A stretch of 19,673 nt of DNA, from the NCBI GenBank assembly GCA_946886865.1, contig CAMPJI010000041.1, forward strand, positions 1 through 19,673. The letters are read 5' to 3'. Shown here piece after piece: positions 1-6,774 of this stretch. Origin of the DNA: an uncultured Lysobacterales bacterium. GTDB lineage: Bacteria > Pseudomonadota > Gammaproteobacteria > Xanthomonadales > Xanthomonadaceae. A program made the translations under genes and the position numbers. A model generated the notes under the pieces. That model saw only the letters and a program-made list of their open reading frames with translations, had not been told where the DNA came from and ran no database searches. The stretch's first letter is position 1. Every line of letters begins with the position of its first letter.

Positions 1-54
1 GTCCTGGGGGGAGTGGGGGAAGGCGACACCGGCGGGCCGGCGTCAGCGGGCGAA

Positions 55-91
55 ACGCAAAAAGCCGGCGGCGCATGGGCGCGGCCGGCTT
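55..91 (-). terminator. Intrinsic terminator of rpsU
   Basis: The arms AAGCCGGC (62-69) and GCCGGCTT (84-91) are perfect inverted repeats, and the loop holds a further GCGC/GCGC pairing. Read on the minus strand the hairpin runs into TTTTTGCGTTT, a typical U-run. It lies about 50 bases past the rpsU stop, in the right orientation to end that transcript. Confidence 0.75.
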
Positions 92-142
92 CGCACCTCC
101 ACCACGCCGGTCACCCGACGCGGGGGAAGAGACCCGCTGTAC

Positions 143-358
143 TCAGTACAGGCGCTGGCGCTTGGTCACGTCGCGCGAGGCGCGACGGGCCTGGCGCTTC
201 ACAGCCGCGGCGGCCTTGCGCTTGCGCTCCTGGGTCGGCTTCTCGTAGAACTCGCGCTTGCGGGTCTCGGCCAGAACGCCGGCCTTCTCGCAGGTGCGCT
301 TGAAGCGACGCAGTGCAAACTCGAACGGCTCGTTTTCGCGGACTTTGACGCTGGGCAT
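143..358 (-). CDS. rpsU: 30S ribosomal protein bS21
   Basis: This 71-residue basic protein is bS21, the small-subunit protein near the platform that helps initiation on mRNA. The N-terminus [12 protein letters not shown], the central [14 protein letters not shown] segment, REFYEKP and the Lys/Arg/Ala-rich tail ending KRQRLY follow the family along its whole length, and 71 residues is the usual size. The frame stays open upstream to 502, but the family's N-terminus begins at the ATG at 358, so the longer form is rejected. It is divergent from tsaD, the arrangement known from the rpsU-dnaG-rpoD macromolecular synthesis operon of gammaproteobacteria. A terminator follows directly, so here rpsU may be transcribed alone. 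Confidence 0.97.
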   Translation of the reverse strand: MPSVKVRENEPFEFALRRFKRTCEKAGVLAETRKREFYEKPTQERKRKAAAAVKRQARRASRDVTKRQRLY

Positions 359-408
359 ACGGTATCTCGGTTCGGGTGGTCGGCCCGGTTCCGCCGGGCG
401 AGCCGCGT

Positions 409-438
409 ATGATAGCGGGGTGCCTCGGGCGGATGCAA
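409..438 (-). promoter_or_regulatory. Putative sigma-70 promoter of rpsU
   Basis: On the minus strand TTGCAT (438-433) and TATCAT (414-409) are separated by 18 bases. The -10 lies about 50 bases upstream of the rpsU ATG. Box quality and position fit a vegetative promoter; no experimental start is known from the sequence. Confidence 0.5.
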
Positions 439-557
439 GTTGCGGCCGGGCCGCGCTTGTGAAGTGCCTGAGCCGGACGCATGGGATGGGTTCCAGCCTC
501 ATTCTCCGGTCCGACCAGCGTGCCGGTCCACGTGGCTTCGCCGGACCCTCTCCCCAA

Positions 558-580
558 CCCCTCTCCCGGCGGGAGAGGGG
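558..580. repeat. Palindromic CCCCTCTCCC repeat upstream of tsaD
   Basis: CCCCTCTCCC (558-567) and GGGAGAGGGG (571-580) form a perfect 10-bp stem with a 3-base GGC loop. It is preceded by an imperfect direct copy, CCCTCTCCCC (547-556). The pattern looks like a dispersed intergenic repeat common in GC-rich gammaproteobacteria (recalled, not checked). No U-run follows, so it is not a standard terminator. The rest of the rpsU-tsaD gap, to 661, is C-rich and contains CCCCTAG direct repeats; I see no clear tsaD promoter there. Confidence 0.7.
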
Positions 581-661
581 CTAAAGCACGGCCCGTCCCT
601 AGCGCGCCTCCAGGCCTTGATTCCCAACCCCGGGCCCAGCCCCTAGCCCCTAGCAGCCTCC

Positions 662-1690
662 ATGAAAGTCCTCGGCATCGAAACCAGCTGCGACGAAACC
701 GGCGTGGCCGTGTACGACACGGAGGCCGGCCTGCGGGCGCACGCCCTGTACAGCCAGGTCGCGCTGCATGCCGAGTACGGCGGCGTGGTGCCGGAGCTGG
801 CCAGCCGCGACCACGTCCGCAAGCTGCTGCCGCTGATCCGCCAGACCCTGGGCGAGGCGGGCATGGCGGTGGACGAACTCGACGGCGTGGCCTACACCGC
901 CGGCCCCGGGCTGGTGGGCGCGCTGCTGGTCGGCGCCGGGGTGGCGCGGTCGCTGGCCTGGGCGCTGGACGTGCCGGCCGTGGCCGTCCACCACATGGAA
1001 GGCCACCTGCTGGCGCCGCTGATGGAGGAAACCGACGAGGGCCCGCTGGCGCCGCCGTTCGTGGCGCTTCTGGTGTCCGGTGGCCACACCCAGCTGGTCG
1101 CCGTGGACGCCATCGGCCGCTACCGCCTGCTCGGCGAGACGCTGGACGACGCCGCCGGCGAGGCCTTCGACAAGACCGCCAAGCTGATGGGCCTGCCGTA
1201 CCCGGGCGGGCCGCACCTGGCGGCGCTGGCCGAGCAGGGCCGGCCGGGCGCGTACCGGTTCTCGCGCCCGATGACCGACCGCCCGGGGCTGGACTTCAGC
1301 TTCAGCGGCCTGAAGACCCAGGTGCTGCTCGCCTGGCAGAAGAGCGACCAGTCCGACACCACCCGCGCCGACATTGCGCGCGGCTTCGAAGACGCGGTGG
1401 TCGAGACGCTGGCGATCAAGTGCGAACGCGCGCTGGACGCGGCCGGCTGCGAAACCCTGGTGGTGGCCGGCGGCGTTGGCGCCAACCGCCGCCTGCGCGC
1501 GCGCCTGCAGGCCATGGCCAGCGCGGGAGGCGGCCGCGTCGGCTTCCCGCGCCCGGCGTTCTGCACGGACAACGGCGCGATGATCGCCTTCGCCGGTGCG
1601 TTGCGCCTCAAGGCCGGCCAGTCCGAGGATGCGTCCGTGCGCGTGACCCCGCGCTGGGACATGGCCAGCCTGCCGGCGGTGCGGGCGTAA
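662..1690 (+). CDS. tsaD: tRNA N6-adenosine threonylcarbamoyltransferase TsaD
   Basis: TsaD (Kae1/YgjD family) transfers the threonylcarbamoyl group from threonylcarbamoyl-AMP to A37 of ANN-decoding tRNAs, in complex with TsaB and TsaE in the cytoplasm. The 342 residues match the family length. The N-terminus [13 protein letters not shown] is the phosphate-binding start of the ASKHA fold. HMEGH (111-115) supplies the two metal-binding histidines, SGGHTQL (139-145) and [10 protein letters not shown] (270-279) are nucleotide-binding segments, and the third metal ligand is D303 in CTDNGAM. The ATG at 662 is fixed by homology, although no Shine-Dalgarno is visible before it. The gene is divergent from rpsU and 87 bases upstream of folB. 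Nothing looks broken. Confidence 0.97.
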   Translation: MKVLGIETSCDETGVAVYDTEAGLRAHALYSQVALHAEYGGVVPELASRDHVRKLLPLIRQTLGEAGMAVDELDGVAYTAGPGLVGALLVGAGVARSLAWALDVPAVAVHHMEGHLLAPLMEETDEGPLAPPFVALLVSGGHTQLVAVDAIGRYRLLGETLDDAAGEAFDKTAKLMGLPYPGGPHLAALAEQGRPGAYRFSRPMTDRPGLDFSFSGLKTQVLLAWQKSDQSDTTRADIARGFEDAVVETLAIKCERALDAAGCETLVVAGGVGANRRLRARLQAMASAGGGRVGFPRPAFCTDNGAMIAFAGALRLKAGQSEDASVRVTPRWDMASLPAVRA

Positions 1691-1777
1691 CCGCGCCACC
1701 TCTGCCGCCGAAGGCCGCTGCGCCCGGCGCGACACGCGGGTAGTGTGGCCCCTTCCTTTTTCCCGATTTCCGCCCCC

Positions 1778-2137
1778 ATGGACCACGTCTTCATCGAAGG
1801 CCTCGAGATCGAGGCGCTGATCGGCATCTACGACTGGGAGCGGCGCATCCGCCAACCGCTGGTGTTCGACATCGAGATGGCGTTCGACAACCGCATCCCG
1901 GCCGCCAGCGACGCCATCGGCGACACGCTCAACTACAAGGCCGTCAGCAAGCGCGTCGTCGAGTACGTGGCCGCATCCGACTTCGGCCTGGTGGAGACGC
2001 TGGCCGAGCGCGTGGCGGCGATCGTCCTGGAGGAGTTCGGCGTGCAGCGCGTGCGCCTGAAGCTGAGCAAGCCCGGCGCGGTGCGCGGCGCGCGGGCGGT
2101 CGGGGTGATGATCGAGCGCTCCGCCGCTACCCTGTAG
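1778..2137 (+). CDS. folB: Dihydroneopterin aldolase FolB
   Basis: FolB cleaves 7,8-dihydroneopterin to 6-hydroxymethyl-7,8-dihydropterin and glycolaldehyde in folate synthesis. The 119-residue protein has the family signature IEALIGIYDWER near the start with catalytic-region Glu21, NYK with Tyr53, LVETLAE with the pterin-anchoring Glu73, and LSKPGA with Lys98. The octameric enzyme subunit is normally about 120 residues. The frame extends upstream to a GTG at 1745, but the ATG at 1778 gives the family N-terminus. Only three bases separate its stop from the next gene, and folK follows that gene, so the three probably share a transcript. FolB and FolK catalyse consecutive steps. Confidence 0.95.
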   Translation: MDHVFIEGLEIEALIGIYDWERRIRQPLVFDIEMAFDNRIPAASDAIGDTLNYKAVSKRVVEYVAASDFGLVETLAERVAAIVLEEFGVQRVRLKLSKPGAVRGARAVGVMIERSAATL

Positions 2138-2140
2138 CGC

Positions 2141-3412
2141 ATGGACTGGCTTCCCGAATTCGCCCGGCCGGTGGCCGCGCTTCCGTATGCATCGACCTGG
2201 CTGCCGCTGGCGGCCCTGCTGCTGGCCGCTTGGCTGGCCAACTGGATCACCCGCCGCGTGCTGCTGAAGGTGGTGGCCCGCGTGGCGCAGGCCTCGCCGC
2301 TGCACTGGGACGACGCGCTGATGGCGCGCGGCGTGCTCTCGCGCCTGGCCCACGTGGTGCCGGCCCTGATCATCGGCGTGGGCATCCTGGGCATCCCCGA
2401 CCTGCCCGACACCGCCGTCGCGGTCGTGCACAACGTCGCGGTCGCCTACATCTACCTGACCATCGCGCTGTCGCTGGGCAACCTGTTCAACGCGCTCAAC
2501 GACCTGTACGAGCGACGTGGCGACCGCGCCCGCCAGCGCCCGATCAAGGGCTACCTGCAGGTCGCCAAGCTGGTGGTGTTCCTCATCGCCGGCGTGCTGA
2601 TCGTCGCCACGTTGATCGACCGCTCCCCGCTGGTGCTGCTGACCGGCCTGGGCGCGATGACCGCGGTCGTGCTGCTGGTGTTCAAGGACACGATCCTGTC
2701 GCTGGTGGCGTCCATCCAGCTGTCCAGCCACGACATGCTGCGGGTGGGCGACTGGATCGAGATGCCCGAACTGCAGGCCGACGGCGACGTGATCGACATC
2801 GCCCTGCACACGGTGAAGGTGCAGAACTGGGACAAGACGATCACCACCATCCCGACGCACCGCCTGATCAGCGACAGCTTCAAGAACTGGCGCGGCATGA
2901 GCGAGGCCGGCGGCCGGCGGATCAAGCGCGCGCTGCTGATCGACCAGGCTTCGGTGCGTTTCCTCTCGGGCGAGGAACGCGACGGCCTGCGCCGCATCGC
3001 GTTGATCGACGACTACCTGGACGACAAGCGCCGCGAGCTGGAAACCTACAACGCCGAACTGGCCGCCGGCGGCAAGGACCCGGTCAACACGCGCCGCGTC
3101 ACCAACCTGGGCACGTTCCGCGCCTACGTCGCCGCCTACCTGCGGGCCCACCCCCGCGTGCGCGAGGACATGACGATGCTGGTGCGCCAGCTCGACCCCG
3201 GCGCCACCGGCATCCCGCTGGAGGTGTATTGCTTTACCGCCACTACTGCGTGGGGCGAGTACGAGGACATCCAGTCGGATATCTTCGACCACCTGCTGGC
3301 GGTGCTGCCGGAGTTCGGGCTGCGGCTGTTCCAGCAGCCCGGCGGGGCCGACCTGGCGACCGCGGTGGCCGCGCTGGCGCCCCGCCCGCAGGAGGAGAAC
3401 ACCGCCGCATGA
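2141..3412 (+). CDS. ybdG: MscS-family mechanosensitive channel, YbdG type
   Basis: This 423-residue inner-membrane protein resembles E. coli YbdG (MscM, about 415 residues) along its full length. About five hydrophobic segments lie at roughly 18-36, 67-86, 96-117, 141-159 and 163-193; the last is the pore-lining helix and includes GLGAMTAVVLLVFKD. The soluble MscS beta domain follows, with GDWIEMP (203-209), ADG.VIDI, VKV.NWD.TITTIPT (225-239) and SDSFKNWRGMS. The C-terminal part contains TNLGTFRAY, MLVRQL and DIFDH. YbdG proteins release solutes upon mild hypo-osmotic stress. The gene sits between folB (3-nt gap) and folK (ATGA overlap), a tight packing that implies co-translation rather than a folate role. 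Confidence 0.93.
   Translation: MDWLPEFARPVAALPYASTWLPLAALLLAAWLANWITRRVLLKVVARVAQASPLHWDDALMARGVLSRLAHVVPALIIGVGILGIPDLPDTAVAVVHNVAVAYIYLTIALSLGNLFNALNDLYERRGDRARQRPIKGYLQVAKLVVFLIAGVLIVATLIDRSPLVLLTGLGAMTAVVLLVFKDTILSLVASIQLSSHDMLRVGDWIEMPELQADGDVIDIALHTVKVQNWDKTITTIPTHRLISDSFKNWRGMSEAGGRRIKRALLIDQASVRFLSGEERDGLRRIALIDDYLDDKRRELETYNAELAAGGKDPVNTRRVTNLGTFRAYVAAYLRAHPRVREDMTMLVRQLDPGATGIPLEVYCFTATTAWGEYEDIQSDIFDHLLAVLPEFGLRLFQQPGGADLATAVAALAPRPQEENTAA
3391..3397 (+). promoter_or_regulatory. Shine-Dalgarno GGAGGAG for folK
   Basis: GGAGGAG lies inside the last codons of ybdG, 11 bases before the folK ATG at 3409. It supports that start and the ATGA overlap with ybdG. Confidence 0.7.
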
Positions 3413-3906
3413 GCCGCCCCGCCACCAGCCGCACGTACCTGAGCCTGGGCAGCAACCTGGACCCCGGCGCGAACCTGCGCAGCGCCCTCGAGGCCCTGCG
3501 CGAGCACTTCGGAGACGTGGTGGTGTCGCCGGTGTACCGCACGCGTGCGGTCGGCTTCGAGGGCCGCGACTTCCTCAACGCCGCCGCCATCGTCCAGTGC
3601 GCCACCGACCCGTATGCGCTCAACGCCTGGCTGCACGCGCTGGAAGACGCCCACGGCCGCGACCGCACCGGTCCGCGCTGGGGCGACCGCACGCTCGACA
3701 TCGACATCGTGCTGTTCGACGACCGCGTGCTGTCGGGCCCGGGCCACCTGCAGATCCCGCGCCCGGAACTGAAGCATGCATTCGTGCTGCGTCCGCTGGC
3801 CGACATCGCCGCGGACGTGGAGGTGCCCGGCACCGGCCGCACCCTGGCGCAGCTGTGGGCGGCGCATCCGGACCGCGAAGTGCCGCTGGAAGTGGTATCG
3901 CTCTGA
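3409..3906 (+). CDS. folK: 6-hydroxymethyl-7,8-dihydropterin pyrophosphokinase FolK
   Basis: FolK (HPPK) transfers pyrophosphate from ATP to 6-hydroxymethyl-7,8-dihydropterin, the step after FolB. The 165-residue protein starts with YLSLGSNLD (10-18), followed by SPVYRT, the loop residues GFEGRDFLNAA, then the signature GPRWGDRTLDIDIVLFD (88-104) whose D97 and D99 bind the two Mg ions, and IPRPELKHAFVLRPL (116-130). Length is normal for the enzyme. The frame is open far upstream inside ybdG, but homology and a strong Shine-Dalgarno place the start at 3409, overlapping the ybdG stop as ATGA. A REP array follows, with a convergent pteridine reductase beyond it. Confidence 0.96.
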   Translation: MSRPATSRTYLSLGSNLDPGANLRSALEALREHFGDVVVSPVYRTRAVGFEGRDFLNAAAIVQCATDPYALNAWLHALEDAHGRDRTGPRWGDRTLDIDIVLFDDRVLSGPGHLQIPRPELKHAFVLRPLADIAADVEVPGTGRTLAQLWAAHPDREVPLEVVSL

Positions 3907-3942
3907 GCGCGGCGTCCTGGGAGGCCACCCGTCGCGCGCGCC

Positions 3943-4106
3943 TGTAGGAGCGGCTTCAGCCGCGAGGGCGTTCCCGGAAGACCCCCACGTGTAGGAGTGA
4001 CGTAAGTCGCGACCCGCGTTGCTTCGTCGAGACGAAGGTCGCGACTTACGTCGCTCCTACAACGGCTTCAAAGACCCGCGGCATCGCGGCTGAAGCCGCT
4101 CCTACA
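3943..4106. repeat. Nested GTAG-type REP array, copy 1
   Basis: Four REP-like palindromes lie head-out around one centre. The outer pair, TGTAGGAGCGGCTTCAGCCG at 3943 and its exact inverse at 4084-4106, match over 23 bases. The inner pair at 3990-4013 and 4038-4061 carries a different stem (GCGAC..GTCGC) and differs at one of 24 bases. Each arm begins with GTAG and then a short hairpin, the form recognised by RAYT transposases in known REP systems. A further palindrome CTTCGTC-GA-GACGAAG (4022-4037) sits in the centre. The array fills the gap between convergent folK and the pteridine reductase gene, where it could end both transcripts. Confidence 0.9.
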
Positions 4107-4126
4107 GAAAGCATCGCAGGCGAGGG

Positions 4127-4867
4127 TCAACCCGCCAGACGCCGCCCGCCGTCGAGGTGGATCACCTGCCCGGTGCAGTAGGTCGCGTCCTGCAGCAGCC
4201 AGCGCACCGCTTCGGCGACTTCTTCAGGCGTGCCGGTGCGCGCCAGCGGCGTGCGCTGCAGCATCGCCTGCCGGGCGGCGTCATCACCGCCGCCGTCCTC
4301 CGGCCACAGGATCGCGCCGGGCGACACCGCATTGACCCGCACGCCGGGGCCCAGCTCCAACGCCAGGGATTTGGTCGCCATCAGCAAGGCGGCCTTCGCC
4401 ATGCAGTACATCGAATGCCCGGCCAGCGGGCGCTCGCCGTAGAGGTCGGTGAGATTGACGATCGCGCCGCCGCTGCGCGCCAGGTGCGGCGCCGCGGCCT
4501 GCGACAGGAACAAGGGTGCGCGGGCGTTGGTGGCGAACAGCGCATCCCACTGCGCCGGCGTGGCCTCCCCGACGGGCGTGGGGAAGAAGCCGGACGCGTT
4601 GTTGACCAGCGCATCGAGCCGGCCGAAGTGTCCCACCGTGCCCGCGACCAGCTCGGGCAGGCGGTCGAACTCGGCCAGGTCGGCCCGCAGCCGCAGGGTG
4701 CTGCCGGCACGCGCATGCTCCAGCTCGCCGGCCAGCGCATCGACCTCGTCGGCCGACTCGCGGTAGTGCAGGGCGAGGTTGTAGCCGGCCGCGTGCAAGG
4801 TGCGCGCGATCGCCGCGCCGATGCGACGGGCGGAACCGGTGACGAGTGCAACGGGCGATGCAGGCAT
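4127..4867 (-). CDS. Pteridine reductase (PTR1/FolM-like SDR)
   Basis: A 246-residue short-chain dehydrogenase/reductase. The NADPH-binding loop is TGSARRIG (10-17), basic where classical SDRs have glycines, as in pteridine reductases. LVNNASGF (87-94) follows. The active site is Asp141 (NLTD), Tyr154 and Lys158 (YCMAK), with 13- and 17-residue offsets identical to the Asp-Tyr-Lys triad of PTR1 and without the usual SDR catalytic Ser. The C-terminus TGQVIHLDGGRRL is typical. PTR1/FolM enzymes reduce dihydrobiopterin, dihydromonapterin or dihydrofolate. Being next to folB-folK supports a pterin substrate, but which one is not shown. The start at 4867 is set by the SDR N-terminus; the longer open frame to 5827 overlaps the divergent gene. 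Confidence 0.88.
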   Translation of the reverse strand: MPASPVALVTGSARRIGAAIARTLHAAGYNLALHYRESADEVDALAGELEHARAGSTLRLRADLAEFDRLPELVAGTVGHFGRLDALVNNASGFFPTPVGEATPAQWDALFATNARAPLFLSQAAAPHLARSGGAIVNLTDLYGERPLAGHSMYCMAKAALLMATKSLALELGPGVRVNAVSPGAILWPEDGGGDDAARQAMLQRTPLARTGTPEEVAEAVRWLLQDATYCTGQVIHLDGGRRLAG

Positions 4868-4966
4868 GGGGCGCGTTCCAGTTCCACGATGCCGCGCCCA
4901 CGCACCGGGCGTTCGCATCCGAGCCGCTATCCTGCGTGACCGCTCCCCGCGATGCCAGCACGCCGC

Positions 4967-6151
4967 ATGAAGCCCTTCGACCTGCCCGAACCCGATGCCG
5001 AAGCCGCCGCCCACAGCGCACGCCTGTCGGAGGCGATCCGCAACGAGATCACCGGGGCCGGGGGCGCGGTGCCGTTCTCGCGCTTCATGGAGCTGGCGCT
5101 GTATGCGCCGGGCCTGGGCTACTACAGCGCGGGCGCCAGCAAGTTCGGGGCCGAAGGCGACTTCACCACCGCGCCCGAGCTGGGCCCGGTGTTCGCGGCC
5201 TGCGTGGCCGAGTCGGTCGCGCCGGTGCTGCAGCAGATCGGCCCGCAGGCGCGGTTCCTGGAGCTGGGCGGCGGCACCGGCGCGTTCGCCGCCGTCGCAC
5301 TCAAGCGGCTGATGGAGCTGGACGCGCTGCCCGACCGCTACGCCATCCTCGAACCCAGCGCGCAGCTGCGGCAACGCCAGCGAGAGACCCTGCGCGAGCG
5401 CCTGTCGCCGCCGTTGCTGGAACTGGTGGAGTGGCCGGATACGCCGTTCCCGGACGAATGGGAGGGCGTGCTGTTCGCCAACGAGGTGATCGACGCGCTG
5501 CCCACGCCGCGCTTCGCCATCGCCGGCGGCGAGGTGATGGAGGAGCACGTCGTGGTCGAGGGCGGCGCATTCGCGCGCGTGGACCGGCCTGCCGACGCGT
5601 TCCTGTCCAACGCCGTGCGTCACGTCGAGCGCCGGCTGGAGCGCACGCTGCCCGACGGCTACCGCTCGGAGGTCCTGCCACAACTGCCGTACTGGATCCA
5701 GGCGGTGTCGGGTGGCATGCGGCGCGGCGCGATGCTGTTCGTCGACTATGGCCATCCGCGCGCGGAGTATTACCAGCCCGGTCGCACCGATGGCACGCTG
5801 CGCGCGTTCCATGGCCACCGCATGCACGACGATCCGCTGCGCTGGCCGGGCCTGCAGGACATCACCGCATCAGTGGACTTCACCGCGCTGGCCGAGGCCG
5901 GCGTGTCGGCCGGCTTCGACTTCGCCGGCTACTGCAGCCAGGCCAGCTTCCTGCTGGGTAACGGCCTGGCCGGCGTGCTCGAGCGCATCGAGCGCATCGG
6001 CGACGAGCCGGAGCGCCTGCGCCGCACCGAGGAGGTCAAGAAGCTGACCCTGCCCAGCGGCATGGGCGAGCGTTTCGGCGTGATGGGGTTCGAGAAGGAC
6101 GTGGAATTCGGCGCGGCGTTCCTGGCGGGCGACCTGAGCTTCCGGCTGTGA
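4967..6151 (+). CDS. SAM-dependent methyltransferase, MidA family
   Basis: A protein of about 394 residues of the MidA/NDUFAF7 family (COG1565, Methyltransf_28). The N-terminal signature FSRFMELALYAPGLGYY (38-53), then FGAEGDFTTAPELGP (60-74) and the SAM-binding motif FLELGGGTGAF (97-107), are clear. FANEVIDALP and FVDYGH are further family motifs. The human homologue methylates an arginine of complex I subunit NDUFS2; bacterial substrates are not settled. An in-frame ATG 15 bases earlier (4952) is equally possible, and neither has a good Shine-Dalgarno. It is divergent from the pteridine reductase gene across about 85-100 bases and overlaps vanZ by GTGA, so these two are probably one transcript. 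Confidence 0.9.
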   Translation: MKPFDLPEPDAEAAAHSARLSEAIRNEITGAGGAVPFSRFMELALYAPGLGYYSAGASKFGAEGDFTTAPELGPVFAACVAESVAPVLQQIGPQARFLELGGGTGAFAAVALKRLMELDALPDRYAILEPSAQLRQRQRETLRERLSPPLLELVEWPDTPFPDEWEGVLFANEVIDALPTPRFAIAGGEVMEEHVVVEGGAFARVDRPADAFLSNAVRHVERRLERTLPDGYRSEVLPQLPYWIQAVSGGMRRGAMLFVDYGHPRAEYYQPGRTDGTLRAFHGHRMHDDPLRWPGLQDITASVDFTALAEAGVSAGFDFAGYCSQASFLLGNGLAGVLERIERIGDEPERLRRTEEVKKLTLPSGMGERFGVMGFEKDVEFGAAFLAGDLSFRL

Positions 6152-6594
6152 GTGCGCCGATGGCCCCGCCTCGCCGCATGCCGGCGATGCGTCCGCTGCG
6201 GTTCGCGCGCCGGTGGGTCGCGCTGTGGCTGGTCGCCATCGCGTGTGCGGTCACGGTATCGCTGCTTCCGGCCGGCGACGTGCCGTCGCCGCCCATTCCC
6301 GCGTTCGACAAGGCCATGCACTTCACCTCGTACCTGGCGCTGTCGACGTATGCGTCGATACTGTTCGCCAGCCCGCGCGCGCGCTCGCTTGCCGCCCTGC
6401 TGTTGCTGTCGGTCGGCGTGGGCGTGGAAGCGGCGCAGCATTTCCTGACCGCGACGCGGCAGGCCGAGGCGGCCGACGTGTTCGCCAACATGCTGGGCGT
6501 GGTCGGTGGGCTCGTGCTGGGTGCGACACCCGTGGCGCGCGGGCTGCAGTGGCTGGAGTCGCACCTGCCCGGCGCCGCGCCGCGCACCCTGTAG
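6148..6594 (+). CDS. VanZ-family small membrane protein
   Basis: 148 residues starting with GTG at 6148, whose GTGA overlaps the methyltransferase stop. Hydrophobic stretches lie at about 23-42, 51-70, 77-96 and 114-130. The family pattern DKAMHFTSYLALS (55-67) and VGVEAAQHFLTATRQAEAADVFANMLG is present. Members of the VanZ-like family are small membrane proteins of mostly unknown role; the name comes from a gene in a glycopeptide-resistance cluster, and nothing here suggests such resistance. Internal ATGs at 6160, 6178 and 6187 are possible starts. The TAG stop (6592-6594) lies inside the first arm of the following REP array, so the original C-terminus may have been changed by the repeat. 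Confidence 0.8.
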   Translation: MSAPMAPPRRMPAMRPLRFARRWVALWLVAIACAVTVSLLPAGDVPSPPIPAFDKAMHFTSYLALSTYASILFASPRARSLAALLLLSVGVGVEAAQHFLTATRQAEAADVFANMLGVVGGLVLGATPVARGLQWLESHLPGAAPRTL

Positions 6595-6747
6595 GAGCGG
6601 CGTCAGCCGCGACTGCATCGGATCCAACCGGGCGGTGTAGGAGCGACGTACGTCGCGATCGCTTGTCACCGACTTTGCAGGTCGCGACTTACGTCGCTCC
6701 TACATGAGACTTGCGACAGTCGGATCTCCGCTGAAGCCGCCCCTACA
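6590..6747. repeat. Nested GTAG-type REP array, copy 2
   Basis: The same four-arm layout as the array at 3943. Outer left arm 6590-6613 (one loop change against copy 1); inner left arm 6636-6659; inner right arm 6681-6704, identical over 24 bases to that of copy 1; outer right arm 6725-6747, with three changes from the exact 23-base form. Spacers between arms are 22, 21 and about 20 bases, close to 24, 24 and 22 in copy 1, but their sequences are unrelated. The array fills the gap between convergent vanZ and cca, and its first arm supplies the vanZ stop codon. Confidence 0.88.
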
Positions 6748-6774
6748 AGAAGGCGATCGCCAGCGAGACTCTCG

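Noticed and set aside
1..142. Coding region at the left edge
   Set aside because: The short frames there have no family features; the stretch holds the rpsU terminator and otherwise nothing I can support.
650..3292. 880-residue open frame on the minus strand
   Set aside because: It lies opposite tsaD, folB and ybdG, has a His/Arg/Gln-rich composition with no recognisable domain, and is the usual high-GC antisense artefact of real genes.
3943..4106. CRISPR-like repeats
   Set aside because: The repeats are inverted, of two stem types and only four in number; there is no direct-repeat/spacer regularity and no cas gene.
4127..5827. Long fusion of the pteridine reductase with an N-terminal extension
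   Set aside because: The upstream part is the antisense shadow of the methyltransferase gene; the SDR Rossmann start fixes the ATG at 4867.
6148..6594. Glycopeptide resistance gene because of the VanZ name
   Set aside because: Only the broad VanZ-like domain is present; no vanHAX or vanRS genes are nearby, and the host type is Gram-negative.
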